From positions 1-5,644 of the forward strand of contig JAEXXR010000391.1 in assembly GCA_023405705.1 (NCBI GenBank): a stretch of 5,644 nt of DNA, read 5' to 3'. This DNA comes from Actinomycetes bacterium (GTDB lineage Bacteria; Actinomycetota; Thermoleophilia; Solirubrobacterales; Solirubrobacteraceae). The translations under genes were made by a program, and so were the position numbers. A model generated the notes under the pieces. It made no database searches. It worked only from the letters and a program-made list of their open reading frames with translations, and was not told the origin of the DNA. Position 1 is the first letter of the stretch, and every line of letters begins with the position of its first letter. Of the stretch, positions 1 to 5,493 are shown piece by piece.

Positions 1-1323
1 CTCCGCGCCGAGGTGCTCCTCGGCGTAGGCGGCGGCCAGCTCGGCTCTCAGCGCGGCCGGGTCCTCGGCCGCGGCCAGCTCGCGCCGGTGCAGCACGCCG
101 ACCGCCGGCTGCGCGCCCCTCACGCCGAGCTCGGCGTTGGGCCACGCGAACGCCAGGTCGGCGCCGAGGTCCTTCGAGTTCATCGTGATGTACGCGCCGC
201 CGTAGGCCTTGCGCAGCACGACCGTCACGCGCGGCACCGTCGCCTGCGCGAAGGCGCGCACCAGCGAGGCGCCGTGGCGGATCACGCCGGCCTGCTCCTG
301 CCGCGTGCCGGGCATGAAGCCGGGCGTGTCGACGAAGACGGCGAGCGGGATGCCGTAGCGGTCGCAGGTCTCGACGAATCTCGCGCCCTTCTGCGAGGAG
401 TCGACGTCGAGCACGCCGCCCATGTAGCGCGGCTGGTTGGCGATCACGCCGACCGGGCGGCCGTCGATGCGGGCGAAGGCGGTGACGATCGAGCGCGCCC
501 ACTTCGGCGCGATCTCCATCAGCGAGCCGCCGTCGACGATGCCGCGCAGCGCGGTGCGGACGTCGTAGACCTGGCGCGGGTCCTCGGGGACCGCGGCGCC
601 GGGGTCGGAGTAGTCAGGGTCGACCGAGAGGATTCTCGGCAGCCGGCCGCCGGCGTGCGACGGCAGGTACGACAGCAGCGAGCGCGCCATGTGCGCCGCG
701 CCGACGTCGTCGGGGGCGACGAGATCGGTCACGCCGTTCTTCTCGTGCACCTTGCGGCCGCCGAGCTCGGCGGCGGTGACGTCCTCGCCCATCACGTCTC
801 TGACGACGCCCGGCCCGGTCAGGAACATCGCCGCCTGCTCGGTCATCACGACGAAGTCGGTCAGCGCCGGCGAGTAGCAGCCGCCGCCGGCCGAGAGGCC
901 GCCGATGATCGATATCTGCGGCACGACGCCGGTCAGCAGGACGTTCTGGCGGAAGATGCGGCCGTAGCCGCCGAGCGCCGCGGTGCCCTCCTGCATGCGG
1001 GCGCCGCCGGACTCGATGAAGCCGACGACCGGTACTCGCGCCCGGCCCGCCAGCTGCATCACACGATGGATCGTGTCGGCGTGGGCGGCGCCGAGCGAGC
1101 CGCCGAGGAAGCGCGCGTCCTGCGCGTAGACGGCGACGGGACGGCCGTCGACGCGGCCGAGGCCGCCGACGACGCCGTCGCCGGGCCGGGCGCGGCCGCC
1201 GAGCTTCGGCGACATCACGCCCGTCCGGATCGCCTCGAAGGACCCCTCGTCGCAGAGCAGCTCGAGCCGCTCGTGCGGGCTGAGCCGCTCGTCGGTCGCG
1301 GTCTGTGCTGCTACTGCGCTCAT
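1..1323 (-). CDS. accD: Acyl-CoA carboxylase beta (carboxyltransferase) subunit, PccB/AccD type, 3' end cut by the window edge
   Basis: This is the carboxyltransferase subunit of a biotin-dependent acyl-CoA carboxylase. It moves the carboxyl group from carboxybiotin to an acyl-CoA, here most likely acetyl-CoA to give malonyl-CoA for the FAS II genes upstream. The frame is open from an ATG at 1323 to the left edge (441 codons). The family is usually 500-530 residues, so about 60-90 are missing. Visible motifs: GGSLG 74-78; SGGARMQEG 105-113; AGGGCYSP 145-152 (first oxyanion loop); DTPGFMPGT 332-340; IRHGA 348-352; RKAYGGAYITM 371-381 (second oxyanion loop, Gly376-Ala377). There is no N-terminal Cys4 zinc finger, so it is not the E. 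coli AccD type. By family knowledge, the residue two after the GGA loop (Asp422 in Streptomyces coelicolor PccB) tunes substrate choice. Here it is Ile379, as in acetyl-CoA-accepting forms. The start is set by an ATGA overlap with the fabF stop and a GGAGGG nine nt upstream. The biotin carboxylase/BCCP subunit is not in the window. Confidence 0.93.
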   Translation of the reverse strand, partial: MSAVAAQTATDERLSPHERLELLCDEGSFEAIRTGVMSPKLGGRARPGDGVVGGLGRVDGRPVAVYAQDARFLGGSLGAAHADTIHRVMQLAGRARVPVVGFIESGGARMQEGTAALGGYGRIFRQNVLLTGVVPQISIIGGLSAGGGCYSPALTDFVVMTEQAAMFLTGPGVVRDVMGEDVTAAELGGRKVHEKNGVTDLVAPDDVGAAHMARSLLSYLPSHAGGRLPRILSVDPDYSDPGAAVPEDPRQVYDVRTALRGIVDGGSLMEIAPKWARSIVTAFARIDGRPVGVIANQPRYMGGVLDVDSSQKGARFVETCDRYGIPLAVFVDTPGFMPGTRQEQAGVIRHGASLVRAFAQATVPRVTVVLRKAYGGAYITMNSKDLGADLAFAWPNAELGVRGAQPAVGVLHRRELAAAEDPAALRAELAAAYAEEHLGAE

Positions 1324-2525
1324 GCGGTGGTTCCCTCCAGACAAAGCACGACGTTGTGGCCGCCGAAGCCGAACGAGTTCGACAGCGCCTTCGGCGTGCC
1401 GTTGCGCGGTTCCAGCGGCCGGGAGCTGCCCGGCACGTAGTCGAGGTCGAGCGCCGGGTCGGGCTCTTGCAGGCCGAGGGTCGGCGGCACCACGCGCGCG
1501 TTCAGCGCGAGCAGCGTCGCGATCGCCTCGACGGCGCCGGCGGCCCCCAGCAGGTGGCCGATCGACGACTTCAGCGACGAGACCGGCACGTCCTTCGCGC
1601 CGTCCCCGAAGGTGAGCTTCAGCGCCGCGGTCTCGGCCGCGTCGTTGAGCTCGGTCGACGTCCCGTGGGCGTTGACGTAGTCGATCTCGGACGGCGCGAA
1701 GCCGGCCTCCGCGAGCGCCAGGTCCATCGCCCGCGACGCATGCGTGCCCTCGGGCAGCGTCGCGGTGATGTGGTAGGCGTCCGAGGTGGTCGCGTAGCCC
1801 TTCAGCTCGCCCAGGATGCTCGCCCCGCGCGCCTCGGCCTTCTCGGCGTCCTCGAGCACCAGCACGCCGGCGCCCTCGCCCATCACGAAGCCGTCGCGGC
1901 GGGCGTCGAAGGGACGCGAGATCCCGCTCGGCGACATCGCGCTGGCGGCCATGAAGCTCGCCCGCGCCAGCGGCGTGAGCGTCGCCTCGGCGCCGCCGGT
2001 GACGATCGCGTCGGCGTCGCCCATCTGGATCATCCGCATCGCGGTGCCGATCGCGTGACCGCCCGACGCGCACGCCGAGCCGACCTGGAAGGTCGGCCCG
2101 CGCAGGTCGTGGCGCATCGACAGCGCCGCGGTGCCGGCGTTGACCATGAACAGCGGCACCGACAGCGGCGAGACGGCCTTGTCGCCCTTGTCCCGCAGGT
2201 TGTCGTGCTGGCCCTCGAGCGACTCGAGGCCGCCGATGCCGGTCGCCAGGACGCAGCCGATCCGCTCCGGGGCGTACGGCTTCTCCCCGTTCCAGCCGGC
2301 CTGCGCGAGCGCCTCGTCGCTGGCGACCATCGCCATCTGGGCGAATCGGTCGTTGCGGCGGGCCTCCTTGATGGAGAGCAGCTCCTTGGCGACGAAGTCG
2401 CGACAAGCGCCCTCGCCGTCCTGGATGCCGACCTCGCCCGCCGCCCAGCGTCGCAGCAGCGGCTCGGCACCGACCCCGAGCGGGGAGACGGCGCCCACAC
2501 CGGTGATGACGACGCGTCTTCTCAT
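1320..2525 (-). CDS. fabF: Beta-ketoacyl-ACP synthase II (KAS II)
   Basis: FabF is the cytosolic elongating condensing enzyme of FAS II. It joins malonyl-ACP to a growing acyl-ACP with loss of CO2. The protein is 401 residues, close to the usual 400-415, and starts MRRRVVITGVGAVSPLG, the standard N-terminal strand of the family. The thiolase-fold active site is complete: nucleophile Cys152 in GSACASGG, His287 in NAHGTST, Lys319 and His324 in LKSSIGHLLGAAGA. The glycine-rich end SFGFGGHN is present near the C-terminus. The two-His pattern separates it from the KAS III type encoded upstream. The ATG shares one base with the acpP stop (TGATG) and I see no good Shine-Dalgarno, so translation probably depends on coupling to acpP. 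An in-frame ATG 29 codons earlier (2612) would only add acpP-overlapping residues unlike the family. Its stop overlaps the accD start. In mycobacteria the equivalent KasA/KasB also sit just before a PccB-type accD. Confidence 0.96.
   Translation of the reverse strand: MRRRVVITGVGAVSPLGVGAEPLLRRWAAGEVGIQDGEGACRDFVAKELLSIKEARRNDRFAQMAMVASDEALAQAGWNGEKPYAPERIGCVLATGIGGLESLEGQHDNLRDKGDKAVSPLSVPLFMVNAGTAALSMRHDLRGPTFQVGSACASGGHAIGTAMRMIQMGDADAIVTGGAEATLTPLARASFMAASAMSPSGISRPFDARRDGFVMGEGAGVLVLEDAEKAEARGASILGELKGYATTSDAYHITATLPEGTHASRAMDLALAEAGFAPSEIDYVNAHGTSTELNDAAETAALKLTFGDGAKDVPVSSLKSSIGHLLGAAGAVEAIATLLALNARVVPPTLGLQEPDPALDLDYVPGSSRPLEPRNGTPKALSNSFGFGGHNVVLCLEGTTA
1333..1338 (-). promoter_or_regulatory. 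Ribosome binding site of accD
   Basis: GGAGGG on the minus strand, nine nt before the ATG at 1323 and within the last codons of fabF. It suggests accD is translated both by coupling through the ATGA overlap and by independent initiation. Confidence 0.65.
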
Positions 2526-2770
2526 CAGGCCGCCCGCGCCACCACGAGGTCGATCGCGTCGCCGACCGTCTTGAGGCCCTTCATGTCGTCGCCCTTGAGC
2601 TCGACGCCCCACTCGTCCTCGACGATCTGGGCCAGCTCGACGAGGTCGAGCGAGTCGATGTCGAGCTCCTCGAAGGTCGCCGTGCGGGTGACCTGCTCGA
2701 TGTCGGGGCCGAAGGAGGCGAGCGCCTCGACGATGCGGCTCTCGACGGCCTCGGGGGTTGCTGCAGCCAT
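2525..2770 (-). CDS. acpP: Acyl carrier protein
   Basis: An 81-residue acidic protein that carries acyl intermediates as thioesters on a 4'-phosphopantetheine arm and hands them to FabD, FabH, FabG and FabF, all encoded beside it. The attachment site is Ser40 in the motif ELDIDSLDLVEL (residues 35-46), with the conserved DSL and the acidic helix II face that partner enzymes recognise. The helix III/IV region (DDMKGLKTVGDAIDLV) is normal. Length and composition match ordinary FAS ACPs. It lacks the C-terminal extension of mycobacterial AcpM. The ATG is preceded by AAGAGGAG ending 10 nt upstream, the best ribosome site in the operon. It is also the only gene in the chain not overlapping its upstream neighbour, which fits the usual need for more ACP than enzyme. 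Its TGA stop shares a base with the fabF ATG. Confidence 0.97.
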   Translation of the reverse strand: MAAATPEAVESRIVEALASFGPDIEQVTRTATFEELDIDSLDLVELAQIVEDEWGVELKGDDMKGLKTVGDAIDLVVARAA

Positions 2771-2803
2771 TTCTGTGTGTCTCCTCTTGCTGTGTGGGGG
2801 GAT
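2771..2803 (-). promoter_or_regulatory. fabG-acpP spacer with strong acpP ribosome binding site
   Basis: This 33-nt gap is the only true intergenic gap inside the operon. On the minus strand it carries AAGAGGAG (2781-2788) ending 10 nt before the acpP ATG. The site sits between two copies of CACACAG (plus-strand CTGTGTG at 2773-2779 and 2790-2796, 17 nt apart). The stretch is A/C-rich and seems poorly structured, which would leave the ribosome site exposed. I see no promoter in it. Confidence 0.7.
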
Positions 2804-3535
2804 CTAGGCGGACATGCCGCCGTCGACGGTGAGCGTGGCGCCGGTCACGTAGCCCGCGGCGTCGGAGGCGAGGAAGCGGACGCAGGCCGCCACCTCCTCC
2901 GGCGTCCCGGTCCGGCGAGCCGGCACGACCTTCAGGAGTTCGCCGTCGAGGTCCGCGGTCATGTCGGTCGCGATCAGCCCTGGCGCGACCGCGTTCACGG
3001 TCACGCCACGACGGGCGACCTCCGCGGCGACGGTCTTCGTCATCCCGACGAGACCGGCCTTCGAGGCGGCGTAGTTCGCCTGGCCCGGGTTGGCGCGCAG
3101 GCCGACCACGGAGGCGATGTTGACGATCCGTCCGTGGCGCGCCTTGAGCATGCTCGGGATCGCCCGCCGCGTCGTGCGGAAGGCGGCGCGGAGGTTGGTG
3201 TCGAGCACCGCGTCCCAGTCGTCGTCCTTGATCTGCGGCGAGAGCCCGTCGCGCCGCACGCCCGCGTTGTTGACGAGCACGAGCACCGGGCCGAAGCGCT
3301 CCTCCAGGGTGGAGAAGTGGGCGTCGACGACCTCCGTCTCGGCGATGTTGCCGCCGAGCGCGATCGCCTGACCGCCGGCCGCCTCGATCTCCTCCACGAC
3401 GGCCTCGGCCTCGGCCGCGCCGCTGTTGTAGCCGACGCCGACCGGCCAGCCGTCGGCGGCCAGGACCTTGGCCGTCGCGGCGCCGATGCCGCGCGAGGCG
3501 CCCGTGACGAGGGCGCAGCCGATACGGTCACTCAT
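2804..3535 (-). CDS. fabG: 3-oxoacyl-ACP reductase
   Basis: FabG is a cytosolic NADPH-dependent short-chain dehydrogenase/reductase that reduces 3-oxoacyl-ACP to 3-hydroxyacyl-ACP after each condensation. The 243 residues match the classical SDR length. The Rossmann motif TGASRGIG is at 11-18 and NNAG at 89-92. The catalytic tetrad is complete: Asn114, Ser142, Tyr155 and Lys159 (YAASK). The C-terminus ends in VTGATLTVDGGMSA, typical of FabG. SDRs are easily misassigned alone, but the position between fabH and acpP makes the FAS II role firm. The ATG lies eight nt inside the end of fabH and is served by GGAGG (3542-3546) with a 6-nt spacer, so translation is probably coupled. It ends in TAG, 33 nt before acpP. 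Residue 37 after the second strand is Asn in YNSG, which I cannot use to settle cofactor preference. Confidence 0.95.
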   Translation of the reverse strand: MSDRIGCALVTGASRGIGAATAKVLAADGWPVGVGYNSGAAEAEAVVEEIEAAGGQAIALGGNIAETEVVDAHFSTLEERFGPVLVLVNNAGVRRDGLSPQIKDDDWDAVLDTNLRAAFRTTRRAIPSMLKARHGRIVNIASVVGLRANPGQANYAASKAGLVGMTKTVAAEVARRGVTVNAVAPGLIATDMTADLDGELLKVVPARRTGTPEEVAACVRFLASDAAGYVTGATLTVDGGMSA

Positions 3536-4625
3536 ACGTTGCCTCCATGCTGGGAGAACGAGCCCCCAGGCGAGTTCTCCCGTCCGAATCCGAGCCGCCA
3601 GGCGAGGATTCGGCTCCTCCCCATTCGATCACGCCGCCTCCCCAGGTGAAGCCGGCGCCGAAGGCGCTCAGCAGCACCTTCGCGCCCGGCTTCAGGCGCC
3701 CGTCCCTGCGGGCGGCGTCGAGCGCGAACGGTATGGAGGCGGCGGACATGTTGCCCGTCTTCTCAATGCAGTCGACGACCTTGGCCGGATCGAGCTCCAG
3801 CCGCTCGCCGACGGCGCGCACGATGCGGCCGTTGGCCTGGTGGTAGGCGAACAGCTCGATCTCGTCGAGGCCGAGCCCGGCCGCGGCGACGGCGTCGCGC
3901 GTGACCTCGGCCATCCTGTTGACGGCGTGCTTGAAGGTCGCGTGGCCGTCCATCTGGATCGTGCCCTGCGCGTGCGTCGCGTAGAGGATCTGCGGCTCGG
4001 CGGCGTCGGCGCGCAGCAGGATCGGCCCGATCGAGCCGGCCTCGTCGGGATCCTCGGACTCGGCCGGCGTCACGACGACCGCGCCGGCGCCGTCGGCGAA
4101 CAGCATCGCCGTCGCCTTCGAGTCGTGGTCGGTGATGCGGCTGATGAAGTCGGCGCCGATCACGAGCACCTTGTCGGCGCGGCCCGTCTCGACCTGGGCG
4201 GCGGCGAGCGCGACGGCCGACAGGAAGGAGGTGCAGGCGGCGCCGACGTCGATCGCGGCAGCCCGCTCGGCGCCGAGCGCGTGGGCGACCAGCGGCGCGG
4301 CGTTCGGCGTGATCTCGTCCTGCGTCATCGTCGCGACGAGCACGAGATCGAGGTCGGCGCCGTCGATCCCGGCCCGCTCCAGCGCCAGCCTGCCGGCGGC
4401 GGCGGCGAAGTCGGAGAGGCGCTCGTCTCTTCCGGCGACGCGCCGCTCGCGGATGCCGGTGCGGGTGTAGATCCAGTCGTCGCTCTTGCCGATGCGGGCG
4501 GCGACGACGTCGTTGTGGACGACCGTCTCCGGCAGCACGGCCGCGACCGAGCGCATCGCGGCGCCGCGCGGCAGCGCCGGCGACGGGGCGCGCAGCCCGG
4601 CCGCCGTGGGGGCCTGCTCAGGCAC
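3528..4625 (-). CDS. fabH: Beta-ketoacyl-ACP synthase III (KAS III), with N- and C-terminal extensions
   Basis: FabH starts fatty acid synthesis by condensing an acyl-CoA primer with malonyl-ACP. The active site is complete: Cys131 in GAACTSFLSA, His262 in YHQANGRI, Asn292 in KTGNMSAASIP. SDDWIYTRTGIRERR (48-62) is the family N-terminal signature. Primer choice (acetyl or branched) cannot be read from this. The start is GTG at 4625, overlapping the fabD stop by eight nt, with GGAGGG five nt upstream. It gives an Ala/Pro-rich lead of about 22 residues. The internal ATG at 4556 (Met24) falls inside the first beta strand and has no evident ribosome site. The protein is 365 residues against a usual 310-340. 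Beyond the normal end near GGGVIEW (329-335) there is a hydrophilic tail of about 30 residues. Most of it is encoded by the hairpin pair at 3552-3613. The tail looks disordered and probably does not affect catalysis. Confidence 0.94.
   Translation of the reverse strand: MPEQAPTAAGLRAPSPALPRGAAMRSVAAVLPETVVHNDVVAARIGKSDDWIYTRTGIRERRVAGRDERLSDFAAAAGRLALERAGIDGADLDLVLVATMTQDEITPNAAPLVAHALGAERAAAIDVGAACTSFLSAVALAAAQVETGRADKVLVIGADFISRITDHDSKATAMLFADGAGAVVVTPAESEDPDEAGSIGPILLRADAAEPQILYATHAQGTIQMDGHATFKHAVNRMAEVTRDAVAAAGLGLDEIELFAYHQANGRIVRAVGERLELDPAKVVDCIEKTGNMSAASIPFALDAARRDGRLKPGAKVLLSAFGAGFTWGGGVIEWGGAESSPGGSDSDGRTRLGARSPSMEATYE
3542..3546 (-). promoter_or_regulatory. Ribosome binding site of fabG
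   Basis: GGAGG on the minus strand, 6 nt before the fabG ATG at 3535. It lies within the last codons of fabH, just downstream of the tandem hairpins at 3552-3613. Folding of the nearer hairpin would end only 5 nt upstream of this site and could influence access to it. Confidence 0.7.
3552..3613. repeat. Tandem pair of hairpins with conserved apex and different stems
   Basis: There are two perfect inverted repeats. On the plus strand, unit 1 is GGGAGAAC (3552-3559) with GTTCTCCC (3574-3581), around the apex GAGCCCCCAGGCGA (3560-3573). Unit 2 is CCGAATCC (3584-3591) with GGATTCGG (3606-3613), around the apex GAGCCGCCAGGCGA (3592-3605). The units are 2 nt apart and start 32 bp apart. The apices agree at 13 of 14 positions and can form an inner GCC/GGC stem with a four-base loop, NCCA, bounded by facing GA/GA mismatches. 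The stems are unrelated in sequence but both are fully complementary. The element lies inside the fabH tail. No T-run follows on the minus strand, so it is not a standard terminator. I cannot assign it to a named repeat family. Confidence 0.88.
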
Positions 4626-5493
4626 TCGCGCCCTCCAACTGCTCGGCCGTCAGCGCCTCGACGCCCGAGACGGTGCGGCGCACGAGGCCGGTGAGGACCT
4701 TGCCGGGGCCGGTCTCGACGAAGCGCGTCGCGCCGTCGTCGTTGATCGCGACGATCGTCTCGCGCCAGCGGACCGGCATCGTCAGCGCCTCGGCGAGCCG
4801 CTGCGCGACGTCGTCGAACGGCTGCGTCGTGATCGAGGAGATCACGGGGATCTGCGGCGCGGCGAAGTCGATCGCGTCGAGCGCCGCGCGGAACTCGCCG
4901 ACCGCCTCGGCCATGTAGGGCGAGTGGAAGGCGCCGGTGACCGGCAGCGGGACGGCGCGCAGGCCGAGGCCCTTGGCCGTCGCGGTCGCCTCCTCGAAGG
5001 CCGCTCTGGAGCCCGACAGCACGACCTGGTTGGGCGCGTTGTCGTTGGCGACGGTGAGGCCGTGCGGCTCGGCGACCTGGGCGGCGCGCTCGGCGGCGCC
5101 GGTGCCCAGCAGCGCGAGCATCGAGCCGTCGCCTCTGCGCTCGCCCGACTCCTGCATCAGGCGGCCGCGGGTGGCGACGAGGCGCAGGCCGTCCTCGGCG
5201 GAGAGGACGCCGCCGGCGACCAGCGCGGCGACCTCGCCGAGCGAGTGGCCGGCGAGCGCGTCGGCCTGCAGGCCGGTCGCGGCCAGCCGCTCCCAGGCGA
5301 CGACGGAGGCGCAGTAGATCGCCGGCTGCGCGTAGCGCGTGCCGTCGTCGACGCGGGCGAAGGGGTCGTCGCCGACGACCTCGTTGGCCAGTTCGATCAG
5401 GTCGGGGCGGTGCGCGGCCACCTGGTCGCGCATCTCCGGGGTCTGCGAGCCCTGCCCCGGGAAGAGAACTGCGGTCTTGCTCACGAAGCGCAT
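4618..5493 (-). CDS. fabD: Malonyl-CoA:ACP transacylase
   Basis: FabD moves malonyl from CoA to the phosphopantetheine of ACP, supplying the extender for FabH and FabF. The protein is 291 residues, slightly short of the usual 300-315. Motifs: FPGQGSQ 11-17 (oxyanion Gln14), nucleophile Ser84 in AGHSLGE, Arg109 at the position that binds the malonyl carboxylate, and catalytic His190 in GAFHSPYM. The NAPNQVVLSG stretch (152-161) is also typical. Arg109 supports malonyl over uncharged acyl groups. It is the first gene of the operon and its TGA overlaps the fabH start by eight nt. The start is uncertain. The ATG at 5493 has no well-spaced Shine-Dalgarno and sits partly in a small hairpin (5488-5503). 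A GTG at 5484, giving VSKTAVLFPGQGSQ, fits the usual N-terminus equally well, with a weak AGAAG 10 nt ahead. No further in-frame ATG or GTG occurs upstream to the window edge. Confidence 0.96.
   Translation of the reverse strand: MRFVSKTAVLFPGQGSQTPEMRDQVAAHRPDLIELANEVVGDDPFARVDDGTRYAQPAIYCASVVAWERLAATGLQADALAGHSLGEVAALVAGGVLSAEDGLRLVATRGRLMQESGERRGDGSMLALLGTGAAERAAQVAEPHGLTVANDNAPNQVVLSGSRAAFEEATATAKGLGLRAVPLPVTGAFHSPYMAEAVGEFRAALDAIDFAAPQIPVISSITTQPFDDVAQRLAEALTMPVRWRETIVAINDDGATRFVETGPGKVLTGLVRRTVSGVEALTAEQLEGASA
4631..4636 (-). promoter_or_regulatory. Ribosome binding site that supports the GTG start of fabH
   Basis: GGAGGG on the minus strand, five nt upstream of the GTG at 4625 and inside the end of fabD. 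Together with the eight-nt overlap it favours the GTG over the internal ATG at 4556. Confidence 0.7.

Noticed and set aside
2526..2612. An upstream ATG extending fabF by 29 codons
   Set aside because: The added residues are an out-of-frame reading of acpP and do not resemble FabF. The TGATG junction at 2523-2527 gives the standard N-terminus.
3552..3613. The hairpin pair as a transcription terminator between fabH and fabG
   Set aside because: No T-run follows either stem on the minus strand, the hairpins lie inside the coding frame, and fabG directly overlaps fabH.
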